DNA from: Glaciihabitans sp.
Lineage (GTDB): Bacteria; Actinomycetota; Actinomycetes; Actinomycetales; Microbacteriaceae
NCBI GenBank assembly: GCA_025465535.1
Contig: JAODMY010000015.1
Coordinates: forward strand, 1 to 64,000
Length of the DNA stretch: 64,000 bases
Reading direction: 5' to 3'
Within the stretch, counting starts at the first letter, position 1, and every line of letters starts with the position of its first letter. The translations under genes were made by a program, and so were the position numbers. The notes under the pieces are model-generated. The model saw nothing but the letters and a program-made list of their open reading frames with translations. It ran no database searches and was not told the origin of the DNA. Shown piece by piece: positions 40,530-49,163 of this stretch.

Positions 40530-43208
40530 GTGACGGACTCCGAAAAGCCTACCCTCATGGTTATCGACGGCCATTCGCTGGCATTTCGTGCCTTTTATGC
40601 GTTGCCTGTCGACAGTTTTATGAATCGCGAGGGGCAGCACACCAATGCGATCCACGGGTTCATTTCTATGATGAACAACCTGCTCGCCAACGAGAAGCCC
40701 ACGCACCTTGCCGTCGCGTTCGATATCTCGCGCTACTCGTTCCGAACGCGGGAATACCCGGAGTACAAGGGCACCCGGGGCGAGACGCCACCCGAGTTCG
40801 TCGGTCAGATCCCGCTGCTCGAGGAGGCCCTCGCGGCCATGGGGATCCGCACCGTCTCGAAGGAGGACTACGAGGCCGATGACATCCTCGCGACGCTCGC
40901 GCACGAGGGGTCAAGGCAGGGCTTCAACGTCCTGGTCGTCTCCGGCGACCGTGACGCCATCCAGATGATCAACGACGATGTGACCTTGCTCTATCCGAAC
41001 GCGCGCGGAGTGTCCGAGCTCAAGCGCTACGACCGCGACACCGTGTTTGAGCGCTACGGGATCGAGCCGCACCAGTATCCGGATGTCGCCGCGCTCGTCG
41101 GTGAGACCAGCGACAACCTGATCGGTATCGACAAGGTGGGCGAGAAGACCGCCGTCAAGTGGATCAACCAGTTCGGCAGTCTCGCCGGTGTGCTTGAACA
41201 CGCAGACGAGGTCGGCGGGGTAGTCGGCGAAAAGCTGCGGGAGCAGAAGGATCGCGCGATCCGAAACCGCAAGCTCAATCACCTGCTCACGGATGTCGAC
41301 CTCCCGTTCGGACCGGCCGACCTCGAGCGCAAACCCATGAACATGACGGCGGTGCGCGAGGTCTTCGACAAGCTGCAGTTCCGCACCCTCCTCGAGCGAG
41401 TGCTCAAGATTGCGGAGGCCGAGGGGGGCTCGCAGAGCGACCCCATCGACGCGCTGGTGGATGGCGTCGCCACGGGTACCGTGACGCCGCCCGTGCGCGT
41501 CATGGTCGACGAGGAACTGGCCAAGTGGCTCGACACCCAGTCGGGTAAGGGCACGAAGCCCCTCGGGCTCCGGGTCGAGACCGCGGCGGGAGAGGTCACC
41601 GGTCTCGGGATTGCGAGCGAGTCGGATTCCGCATTCGTACCGTGGGAGCCGGGTCGGCCGGACTACGTGGCGCTCGAGGCCTGGCTTGCCGGCGAGGCGC
41701 CGAAATACCTGCACGACTCGAAGCGCGAGCTGAAGTCGCTGCAGCGGGCCGGCCTCGCGTTGAGCGGAATCGCCTTCGATACGACCCTGGCGGCCTGGCT
41801 GCTCAAACCCGGCGGCAAGAACGAGGATCTCGCGGGCCAGGTCTACTCGCACCTCGGCGAGACTCTGCCGCAGGCGGACCCCAACCAACTGGTTCCGGAG
41901 ACGGAGGCACCGAGCCCCGCGACCGAGGCCTGGTACGTGCTGCGGTTGGCCGACTACCTCGCGGACAAGCTGGACACCGGCTCGCGGAAGGTCCTCGACG
42001 ACATCGAGCTGCCGCTCGTTCCGGTTCTCGCGCTCATGGAGACGACTGGGGTCACGGTCAACGCCACGCTCCTTGCGCGACTGAACGCGTCGCTGACCGA
42101 GACCGCGGCAGACCTCGCGTCCCGCTCGTACGCGGAGATCGGCCACGAGATCAACCTCGGCTCGCCCAAACAGCTACAGCAGGTGCTGTTCGAAGAGCTG
42201 GGGATGCCGAAGACACGGGCGAATAAGACCGGATTCTCGACGGACGCGGCTTCGCTGGCCGACCTGCAGGACTCCGCGCCGCATCCATTCCTCGACCTGC
42301 TTCTTCGGCATCGGGATGCGACCAAGCTCAAGCAGATCATCGAGACGCTCGAGCGTGGCATCTCGACCGACGCGCGCATCCACACGACGTACGACCAGAC
42401 CGGAACGAGCACGGGCCGCATCTCCTCGAACGACCCCAACCTGCAGAACATCCCGGTGAAGACCGAGGTCGGCCGCGAGATTCGTTCGGCGTTCGAGCGA
42501 GGCGAGAAGTTCGAGACACTTCTGACCGCCGACTACTCGCAGATCGAGATGCGGATCATGGCGCACCTCTCGGGCGATGAGGGGCTGATCCTGGCGTTCA
42601 ACGAGGGCGAAGACCTGCACCGTTTCGTTGGATCACGCATCTTCGGAGTCGAACCGGCGGAGGTCACGCCGATCATGCGAACCAAGGTCAAGGCGATGTC
42701 CTACGGCCTCGCCTACGGGCTCAGCGCGTTCGGGCTGAGCAAGCAGCTGCGCATCGAGACGGCCGAGGCCAAGCAACTCATGGGTGACTATTTCTCCCGC
42801 TTTGGCGCGGTGCGCGACTATCTGCGCAACGTCGTCGAGCAGGCGAGGGTCGACGGCTACACCGAGACGATCTTCGGTCGTCGGCGCCCGTTTGGCGACC
42901 TGACCTCGAACAACCGGGTGCTCCGCGAGAACGCGGAGCGAGCCGCGCTCAACGCGCCCATCCAGGGGTCGGCCGCCGACATCTTCAAAATTGCCATGCT
43001 GGGCATCGCCGACGACCTCCGCACGGGCGGCCTCGGCTCGAGGATGCTCATGCAGGTGCATGACGAGCTGGTGTTCGAGGTCGCCGCGGGCGAGTTGGAT
43101 GCGCTCAGCGCCATCGTCCGCGACCGAATGGGGCACGCCGCTGACCTGCGCGTACCGCTGGAGGTCCAGATCGGCACGGGAGAGAACTGGGACCAGGCAG
43201 CGCACTAG
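40530..43208 (+). CDS. polA: DNA polymerase I
   Basis: 892 residues. The 5'-3' exonuclease/flap domain (about 1-300) has VIDGHSLAFRAFYA, YKGTRGETP, YEADDILATLA and SGDRDAIQ. The polymerase domain (about 510-892) has STGRISSNDPNLQNIP, DYSQIEMRIMAHLSGD (near 667) and MQVHDELVFE. The middle 3'-5' exonuclease-like domain (about 310-500) lacks the DxE metal ligands (LRVETAAG at the first motif), so proofreading is probably absent, as in other actinobacterial and Taq-like PolI enzymes. The stop TAG starts a tandem array. Confidence 0.97.
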   Translation: MTDSEKPTLMVIDGHSLAFRAFYALPVDSFMNREGQHTNAIHGFISMMNNLLANEKPTHLAVAFDISRYSFRTREYPEYKGTRGETPPEFVGQIPLLEEALAAMGIRTVSKEDYEADDILATLAHEGSRQGFNVLVVSGDRDAIQMINDDVTLLYPNARGVSELKRYDRDTVFERYGIEPHQYPDVAALVGETSDNLIGIDKVGEKTAVKWINQFGSLAGVLEHADEVGGVVGEKLREQKDRAIRNRKLNHLLTDVDLPFGPADLERKPMNMTAVREVFDKLQFRTLLERVLKIAEAEGGSQSDPIDALVDGVATGTVTPPVRVMVDEELAKWLDTQSGKGTKPLGLRVETAAGEVTGLGIASESDSAFVPWEPGRPDYVALEAWLAGEAPKYLHDSKRELKSLQRAGLALSGIAFDTTLAAWLLKPGGKNEDLAGQVYSHLGETLPQADPNQLVPETEAPSPATEAWYVLRLADYLADKLDTGSRKVLDDIELPLVPVLALMETTGVTVNATLLARLNASLTETAADLASRSYAEIGHEINLGSPKQLQQVLFEELGMPKTRANKTGFSTDAASLADLQDSAPHPFLDLLLRHRDATKLKQIIETLERGISTDARIHTTYDQTGTSTGRISSNDPNLQNIPVKTEVGREIRSAFERGEKFETLLTADYSQIEMRIMAHLSGDEGLILAFNEGEDLHRFVGSRIFGVEPAEVTPIMRTKVKAMSYGLAYGLSAFGLSKQLRIETAEAKQLMGDYFSRFGAVRDYLRNVVEQARVDGYTETIFGRRRPFGDLTSNNRVLRENAERAALNAPIQGSAADIFKIAMLGIADDLRTGGLGSRMLMQVHDELVFEVAAGELDALSAIVRDRMGHAADLRVPLEVQIGTGENWDQAAH

Positions 43209-43269
43209 GTTCCGGCGCGGTAGATTCCGGCCAGTAGATTCCGGCCAGTAGATTCCGGCGCGGTAGATT
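43206..43269 (+). repeat. 14-15 bp tandem array joining the polA stop and the next gene's -10
   Basis: taggttccggcgcgg 43206-43220 (TAG = polA stop), tagattccggccag 43221-43234 and 43235-43248, tagattccggcgcgg 43249-43263, then tagatt 43264-43269. Every unit starts with TAG, and from the second on with TAGATT. The last TAGATT sits 6 bp before the next start codon. Confidence 0.95.
43264..43269 (+). promoter_or_regulatory. Candidate -10 (TAGATT) of a leaderless transcript for the PTS IIA gene
   Basis: TAGATT lies 6 bp before ATG 43276. Identical hexamers at 43221, 43235 and 43249 come from the tandem array and might add upstream start sites. Confidence 0.5.
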
Positions 43270-43275
43270 TGAGGC

Positions 43276-43722
43276 ATGGCTCCTTCGCGCTCCGAGCTTC
43301 GCGTGCTGCTGCCCGAGACATCCATTGATCTCGATGCCACCGCGACCAGCCGGGATGATGCAATTCGCCAGGTCGGTGCGCTGCTCGTGTCAGCGGGATC
43401 CGTCGACTCCGGATACGTCGATCAGATGCTCGACCGTGAGCGAACGGTGTCGACCTTCGTCGGTGACGGTGTAGCGATGCCGCACGGAACCCTCGCGGCC
43501 AGGAACGACGTTCTCGTCGAGGGGCTCGCACTGCTGCGCCTGGCCAACCCGATCGCCTGGGGCGACCAGCAGGTGGCCATCGTGATCGGGATCGCGGCGC
43601 ACGGCAGGCGATACATCACGCTGCTGAGCCAACTCGCGTCCGCGCTGCTTGAGGAGGGTCGGGCGGAATCCCTGCGAACCGCAACGACGGTCGACGAGGT
43701 TTACCAGCTTCTCGCCAGCTAG
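43276..43722 (+). CDS. Stand-alone PTS EIIA protein, fructose/mannitol type
   Basis: 148 residues, a single PTS_EIIA type-2 domain. The phosphoacceptor His is in VAMPHGT near residue 70, preceded by MLDRERTVSTFVGDG and followed by NPIAWGDQQVAIVIGIAA. No EIIB or EIIC is adjacent and there is no membrane part. It could serve a distant permease or act in regulation, like the nitrogen-PTS EIIA. The neighbours (polA, DUF885) give no sugar. Confidence 0.9.
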   Translation: MAPSRSELRVLLPETSIDLDATATSRDDAIRQVGALLVSAGSVDSGYVDQMLDRERTVSTFVGDGVAMPHGTLAARNDVLVEGLALLRLANPIAWGDQQVAIVIGIAAHGRRYITLLSQLASALLEEGRAESLRTATTVDEVYQLLAS

Positions 43723-43736
43723 CTGAGCACGTGTCC

Positions 43737-43742
43737 TAGGCT
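43737..43742 (+). promoter_or_regulatory. Candidate -10 (TAGGCT) of a leaderless transcript for the DUF885 gene
   Basis: TAGGCT, 6 bp before ATG 43749, in a 26-bp gap after the PTS gene. Confidence 0.5.
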
Positions 43743-43748
43743 CGATCC

Positions 43749-45443
43749 ATGACAGCCGACGAGCAGCAGGGTACTGACCAGCACGGGCAGATTCGCCCGC
43801 AGACCGAAATCGATCGGGTGGCTGAGGGCTGGGTCACGACCCTCGGCGCTCTCGTCCCGACGCTCGCGACCTACATCGGTCTCGACAACGGGAAACTGGG
43901 GGAGTGGGAAGACTTCTCGCCTGCCGGGCACGAGCAGTTGGCCGACGCGACACGATCCGTTATCGGTGAGCTTTCGCCCCTGAACCCGGTGGATGAGGTC
44001 GACCGGGTCACCAAGGAAGACCTGCTGGCGACGCTTCGGCTCGATCTCGAGCGATTCGACCTTCGGCTGCACCTTCGTGACGTAAACGTCATCGCCTCGC
44101 CGCCGCAGGGCATCCGCGAGATCTTCGACATCATGCCGACCGAGTCAGAGGGCGACTGGTCCAACATCTCTTCCCGATTGAACGGTGCGCCGGCGGCGAT
44201 CGACCAGTATCTCGAAACCCTGCGCCAGGGAATTTCCCAGGGGGTCGTTCCAGCCGGTAGACAGGTTCGCGAGGTCGTCGCCCAGGCGCGAACAACCGCG
44301 GATCCCGACGGACTGTTCGCCGAGCTTGTCGCCAAGGCGGACGGCGTTTCCGCCGGGCTCGCCTCAGACCTGCGCAGGGGTGCGCGCGCGGCAGCCGAGG
44401 CCTACGACACCCTCGCGGACTTTCTCGAGAACGAGCTGCTTCCTGTCGCGGGCGACCGGGACGCCGTGGGTCGAGACATCTACGAGGTCGCCTCGCGCTC
44501 CTTCCTCGGTGCGACGGTCGACCTCGACGAGACCTACGAGTGGGGCATCGAGGAGCTCCGGCGCATGGTGGAGGAGCAGACGGCCATCGCCAACGAGATC
44601 AAGCCCGGTGCCTCCGTCGAGGAGGCCATCGAGTTCCTGAACGCTGACCCATCCCGCAAGCTCCACGGTACCGATGCGCTCCAGAGATGGATGCAGGAGA
44701 CCAGCGACCGTGCGGTCGAGGAACTCGGCAGGACCCACTTCGACATCCCGCAAGAGATCCGCACGCTCGAGTGCATGATCGCGCCGAGCCACACCGGAAT
44801 CATCTACTACACCGGTCCAACCGATGACTTCTCCCGTCCGGGACGGATGTGGTGGTCGGTTCCCGAGGGCGTCACGGAGTTCGACACCTGGCGTGAGTTG
44901 ACGACGGTCTACCACGAGGGAGTCCCAGGTCATCACCTGCAGATCGCGCAGGCCGTCTACAACCGCGCGACCCTGAACAGCTATCGCCGACTCCTCGCCG
45001 GTACGTCCGGGCACGCCGAGGGCTGGGCCCTCTACGCCGAGCGTCTCATGGAGGAGCTCGGCTATCTCGAAGATCCCGCCGATCGACTCGGCATGCTCGA
45101 CGGCCAGCGGATGCGCGCAGCTCGCGTCGTCCTCGACATCGGCGTGCACCTCGAGAAGGAGCGTCCGGACGGCAAGGGCCCCTGGACCGGCGACTACGCG
45201 TTCGAGTTCATGGCTGGCAACGTCAACATGAATTCGGAGTTCGTGCGCTTCGAGGTCAATCGCTACCTCGGCTGGCCGGGACAGGCGCCGTCGTACAAGG
45301 TCGGCCAGCGCATCTGGGAGCAGATTCGGGATGAGTACAAGTCGCGCGAGGGAGCGGCATTCAGCCCGAAGGACTTCCACAAGAAGGCACTCGACCTTGG
45401 CGGAGTCGGGCTCGACACACTGAAGTCGGCCCTGCTCGGATGA
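43749..45443 (+). CDS. DUF885 family protein, probable metal-dependent hydrolase
   Basis: 564 residues, no signal peptide. The DUF885 core is clear: VYHEGVPGHHLQIAQAV near residue 387 (an HExxxxxHH arrangement resembling a zinc-peptidase site), then SGHAEGWALYAERLMEELG and the C-terminal RYLGWPGQAPSYKVGQ. Structural relatives are M32-like carboxypeptidases, so peptidase activity is a reasonable guess but not established. Overlaps the next gene by ATGA. Confidence 0.88.
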   Translation: MTADEQQGTDQHGQIRPQTEIDRVAEGWVTTLGALVPTLATYIGLDNGKLGEWEDFSPAGHEQLADATRSVIGELSPLNPVDEVDRVTKEDLLATLRLDLERFDLRLHLRDVNVIASPPQGIREIFDIMPTESEGDWSNISSRLNGAPAAIDQYLETLRQGISQGVVPAGRQVREVVAQARTTADPDGLFAELVAKADGVSAGLASDLRRGARAAAEAYDTLADFLENELLPVAGDRDAVGRDIYEVASRSFLGATVDLDETYEWGIEELRRMVEEQTAIANEIKPGASVEEAIEFLNADPSRKLHGTDALQRWMQETSDRAVEELGRTHFDIPQEIRTLECMIAPSHTGIIYYTGPTDDFSRPGRMWWSVPEGVTEFDTWRELTTVYHEGVPGHHLQIAQAVYNRATLNSYRRLLAGTSGHAEGWALYAERLMEELGYLEDPADRLGMLDGQRMRAARVVLDIGVHLEKERPDGKGPWTGDYAFEFMAGNVNMNSEFVRFEVNRYLGWPGQAPSYKVGQRIWEQIRDEYKSREGAAFSPKDFHKKALDLGGVGLDTLKSALLG

Positions 45444-46126
45444 CAGTTGAGAATTGCCGCATGACCGTGCCCGCTCACTCGGATATCAGGATCCAGACCG
45501 AGACCAGCGGAGAGGCGTGGCTCGAGATCGCCGCTCGCATCCTCGCCGATGGACGGCCGAGCGAGTACGACGAGTTGCCGATCCTCGAGGTTGAGCAGGC
45601 CACGCTGACCGTGACCGGGCCGAGTGCGACCGACGCGATCATCTCCCGGTTCGCTGACCCCGAGCGCCTCGAGTGGATGCACGCCAACTTCACCGACCAC
45701 TCGCTGGTTGCCGAACTCGGAGGCGCGCGAAGCTACGCGAGCCGCCTGTTCGATTACGCCGGCGCCGGGCGTAACCAGGTCGAGTGGGTGATCGAGAGGC
45801 TCCGCACCGATCCCTCGACCCGATCCGCCACGATCACGACGTTCGAGCCGCTCCTCGACACCACCTACATTCCCTGCGTCAGCCTGTTGGACTTCTGGAT
45901 GCGCGACGGCGCGCTTGAGCAGGTCGTCTACGCGCACAGCATCGACTTTGGCTCGAAGGGTTACGGCAACCTCGTCGAACTCGCCTGGCTGCAGGAGTAC
46001 ATCGGCGCACAACTGGGTGTACCGGTCGGCAAACTCGTCTTCGTAATCAAGTCAGCTCATGTCTATGACACGGAGCTCGACGTGATGAATGGGGTACTCG
46101 CGAAGTCGGGTGCGCTCGGCGCGTAG
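45440..46126 (+). CDS. ThyA-fold thymidylate synthase / pyrimidine hydroxymethylase-like protein
   Basis: 228 residues, only distantly like ThyA (about 264), but the catalytic landmarks are in order. A Cys is in YIPCVSLLDFWMRDG (about residue 145; compare PCHxxxQF). HSIDFGSKGYGN (about 167-178) corresponds to RSxDxxLGxPFN. SAHVYDTEL near 211 corresponds to HVY. It lacks the long N-terminal part and Arg-rich phosphate loop of canonical ThyA. It could be a methylene-folate-dependent C5 (hydroxy)methylase of a pyrimidine nucleotide, or a divergent thymidylate synthase of the archaeal kind. ATG 45440 overlaps DUF885; ATG 45461 is an alternative (MTV repeated). Confidence 0.75.
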   Translation: MTVENCRMTVPAHSDIRIQTETSGEAWLEIAARILADGRPSEYDELPILEVEQATLTVTGPSATDAIISRFADPERLEWMHANFTDHSLVAELGGARSYASRLFDYAGAGRNQVEWVIERLRTDPSTRSATITTFEPLLDTTYIPCVSLLDFWMRDGALEQVVYAHSIDFGSKGYGNLVELAWLQEYIGAQLGVPVGKLVFVIKSAHVYDTELDVMNGVLAKSGALGA

Positions 46127-46182
46127 CCCGACAGCCGCCCTGGCCCGTCCTGCCCTGTCAGCGCCTGGTGCGCGGCCTCGCC

Positions 46183-48138
46183 TTAGAGCCCGGATGGGCT
46201 GCAGGCGAACAGGACGTCGGGGATCGACGTCGACGACAGCCGCTTGGGGGCGTAGTCCTTTTCCGGGACCACCGTGCAGTGCGCCATCGCCCAGTTGCGG
46301 AATTGAAGGTCGGGTGGGGTAGCGCCAATATTCTTCGCCGACGGACCGGTCAGGAGCAGATATCGCAACTGTCCCTGTTCGATCAGATCCTCAATCCTGC
46401 TCGTTGTCAGCGATGGCGCCTTCGAGGTGAAGCCCCCAATCGCCAGTGTCCTGCGCGCGTCATCCATGATCAGGGGAGCGTCGCTCCGCCACGAATCGGT
46501 CGCGAGAACATAGGTGAGCCGGCGCGCGCGCGCAAACGCGTAGTCATAGCCAGCGTCCTCGACGGTGGCCGTTTTCGGCCTCGCTCGGTTTGAACTGAGG
46601 CCGCTCCCGTACAGGGCGGGCGACGTGACCGGCGGATTGAACAACGAGGTGACACGCGGCCCGGCGTAGGCGTCATTCGGGGAACCAGCGAAGGGAAGGC
46701 TGAGCGTACTGAACGACCAGACGATCGGACCGAGTAGGGCAAGCCCGAGTGCGGCGATGGCGACGAAAGGGTTGATTGCGTGTCCCATTGCCCTGGCGTT
46801 TGTCCGTCCCCTCGCCGACCGAAACAGCAGCACCGTGGCAAGGGCGCCGATTACGAGGATCGGTGGAGTCATCCAGTTGGCGAACGCCGGGAAATTCGAC
46901 AGGAGGTCCACCACCCACGCGCACTGCACCGCAACGGTGATCGGGAGCGCGTACTTCCAACGAGGTTCGCGGCGGCGGAAGGCACGCCACAGCAGGGTGA
47001 CGCCGACGGCGCAGAGCACGGCAAGAGGCAACGCCATGCTCGCAAGATAGGTGGTGTGCGGCAAGCTCATGAGCCCGAGTACGACGGCAAGCGTCAGGAG
47101 GAACGCGGTGCTGAACAATACTGCGATCCCGAGGGGAGCGATGGGAGTTCCGGCCCCGCGCGCCCGGCGCAACTCGAGGATCCCGAGCACGATGCCAGCA
47201 GCAGCGAGCGGGAACAGCCAGCCGATCTGGGTCGCGTATTCGGGGAAGAACAGCTTCAGCGGGGTGTGACCAATGAGTTTGATGAGCATCGAAGAGGTTC
47301 GGACGCTGCCACCAGCCGGGGGCGCCGCACTGAGCGCTCCGGGCACGGCACCCCGGAGAAAGTGGTCAATGCCGTTGTATCCGAAAACCATCGAGAAGAT
47401 GTTGTTGTTGGACGTGCCGTCGATGTACGGCCTCGAGGATGCAGGCACCAGGCTGATTGCCGTCATCCACGATACGGACACCGCCACGGTCGTCAATCCA
47501 AAAACGGCGATCTGACCCAGCCTGTGCCGCCTCGAGCCGGAGGCGGCCAGCAAGAAGACAACGACCATCGCCGGGAGCACCAACCAGGACTGCAGCATCT
47601 TGGCCTGGAATCCAAGGCCGACCATCACCCCAGCGATCACCAGCCATCGGGTGCTGCCGAGTTCCATGCCCCGCTGCCACGCCACGACGGCGAGCACGGT
47701 GAACATGGTGAGCATCGAATCTTCCATCGGATGCGCAAACATCGAGACCAGAAGAGGTGTGAACGCCATGGCGCAGGCACCGACCAGGCCGGCTCGTGGC
47801 CCAATCCACCGAGCGACAAGGTAGAACACCGCCGCGATCGTTACGAGGCCCTCGATGACCTGCGGCAGACCGAGCGCCCACGCCGAAAAGCCGAACACTC
47901 GAACGGAGAGAGCCTGGGGAATGAGGAACCCGGCCAGCTTGTCAAGCGTGATCGTCGCGTTGGGATCGAAGGCGCCAAAGGCGAAGGCACGCCAACTCAG
48001 CCCCATGCTTCGGGCAGCAGTCGCGTAGTAGTCCGAGAATCCGCCGGAGCCAAGGTTCCAGCTGTACAGCACGGCCGACGCGCAGAGGATCAACGACAGG
48101 CCCAGCCAGATTCGGCGGGGGATTTCGCGCACGCCCAC
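46183..48138 (-). CDS. Membrane glycosyltransferase, GT39/ArnT-PMT-like
   Basis: 651 residues with roughly 11-13 membrane segments. YYATAARSMGLSWRAFAFGAFDPNATITLDKLAG near residue 37 is the first-loop acidic region typical of polyprenyl-phosphate-sugar-dependent transferases (an Asp/Glu catalytic site). VSMFAHPMEDSMLTM and GLGFQAKMLQSW follow. A C-terminal extracytoplasmic domain (about 500-651, with FARARRLTYVLATDSWRSDA) may bind the acceptor. Probable role: transfer of a sugar to a cell-envelope polymer or protein. Its ATG overlaps the SGNH hydrolase stop by one base, so the two are co-translated. Confidence 0.85.
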   Translation of the reverse strand: MGVREIPRRIWLGLSLILCASAVLYSWNLGSGGFSDYYATAARSMGLSWRAFAFGAFDPNATITLDKLAGFLIPQALSVRVFGFSAWALGLPQVIEGLVTIAAVFYLVARWIGPRAGLVGACAMAFTPLLVSMFAHPMEDSMLTMFTVLAVVAWQRGMELGSTRWLVIAGVMVGLGFQAKMLQSWLVLPAMVVVFLLAASGSRRHRLGQIAVFGLTTVAVSVSWMTAISLVPASSRPYIDGTSNNNIFSMVFGYNGIDHFLRGAVPGALSAAPPAGGSVRTSSMLIKLIGHTPLKLFFPEYATQIGWLFPLAAAGIVLGILELRRARGAGTPIAPLGIAVLFSTAFLLTLAVVLGLMSLPHTTYLASMALPLAVLCAVGVTLLWRAFRRREPRWKYALPITVAVQCAWVVDLLSNFPAFANWMTPPILVIGALATVLLFRSARGRTNARAMGHAINPFVAIAALGLALLGPIVWSFSTLSLPFAGSPNDAYAGPRVTSLFNPPVTSPALYGSGLSSNRARPKTATVEDAGYDYAFARARRLTYVLATDSWRSDAPLIMDDARRTLAIGGFTSKAPSLTTSRIEDLIEQGQLRYLLLTGPSAKNIGATPPDLQFRNWAMAHCTVVPEKDYAPKRLSSTSIPDVLFACSPSGL

Positions 48139-48902
48139 TAGATCACCAGCCCCGCGTGGGCCAGTGCCTTTTCGATCGCCGACTCGAGCACGAGCTGCCC
48201 CGCTGGGCGGGGGTGAAGGTGGTCGGCCTGCATGAGTTCCGGATGGAGACGAAGGGGAGTGCCGAAGTCAAGGTAGATCCCGTGCACGTTTGCCATCGCC
48301 CCGGCGATCTGCGCATTGATCACCGCGACCTTGCCAGGCGGCGGCTGGTCCCCCCACGCAACATTCAGGCCGATCAGGGTGGCGCGCGGAAACTCCGTCC
48401 TGAGCGCTTCGACAGCGGCGTCGGTGGTCGCCCGTAGTTGGTCGTCGTCGGTACCGAAGTCGTTTGCGCTGCCAGAAATGATCACGAAATCGGGCGCCAG
48501 GCCCTTCGATGCCGCGACGATAGCTGGAAAGTTCTTCCCGCAATCGGCGGCGCCGACGCGGATGAATCCCGCGCCATCGCAACTGCGGTCAATGAGGTTC
48601 CATCCCTGCATCGTCGCCAGCTTGTCGAGCCATGAGTCGCCGGGCGGGACACCGTATCCCTTCATCACGGAGTCGCCGATAGCGAGGACGGTCGGTCGAA
48701 TCGGGGATGGCGGCGGCGCAGGGGTCTGGATGACTATTGCGGTGTTGGTCGCAGTCGGCTCACTCGCCGCGCCCTGCGACGCGGGAGCGGTCACCACCCG
48801 CCCGAGAATCGTGATAGCCACCACCGAGGCGGTGGCCACGCCGGCGATGACTGCAATAGTCGGCCCAACGCGCGGCCGTTGCTTGACCATGTGTTTTTGC
48901 AT
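48138..48902 (-). CDS. Membrane-anchored or secreted SGNH/GDSL hydrolase
   Basis: 254 residues. An N-terminal membrane segment (GPTIAVIAGVATASVVAITILG) and a Pro-rich spacer (PAPPPSPIRP) precede the hydrolase domain. Block I is VLAIGDSVMKGYG (Ser nucleophile), block III is SGSANDFG, and block V is ADHLHPRPAG (Asp-His). The family removes or transfers acyl groups on carbohydrates and lipids. Coupled with the glycosyltransferase downstream, it fits cell-envelope glycan modification. ATG 48902 is used; a TTG at 48905 and an ATG at 48890 are alternatives. Confidence 0.87.
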   Translation of the reverse strand: MQKHMVKQRPRVGPTIAVIAGVATASVVAITILGRVVTAPASQGAASEPTATNTAIVIQTPAPPPSPIRPTVLAIGDSVMKGYGVPPGDSWLDKLATMQGWNLIDRSCDGAGFIRVGAADCGKNFPAIVAASKGLAPDFVIISGSANDFGTDDDQLRATTDAAVEALRTEFPRATLIGLNVAWGDQPPPGKVAVINAQIAGAMANVHGIYLDFGTPLRLHPELMQADHLHPRPAGQLVLESAIEKALAHAGLVI

Positions 48903-48994
48903 CAAGACATAGTGAACGATATCCAGCGGGGAACGGTCTGGGTCGGGATGTGAAAGTACTCAGGCATTTGTTAGGCAGGAGGCAAGGTCAGGCA

Positions 48995-49024
48995 TTGGCA
49001 TCGATCGACAGATCCCGCTAGGCT
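48995..49024 (+). promoter_or_regulatory. rpsA promoter
   Basis: TTGGCA (48995-49000), an 18-bp spacer and TAGGCT (49019-49024): the clearest -35/-10 pair in the window. Transcription from about 49031 gives a leader of about 130 nt before rpsA, in contrast to the leaderless genes. The rest of 48906-49163 shows no gene; the leader could host autoregulation by S1, but no defined fold was identified. Confidence 0.6.
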
Positions 49025-49163
49025 GGAATGTCGCAACTGTGTCTCTATGCTGCAGTCGACTTCCTATTCCGATCGTCAGTGACGAAATCACAACAAGAGC
49101 TTCATCGTCACCGGCCTGATTTGTGCCCGATTTCGGGCATTTCCCTACTGGAGCAATAACTAC

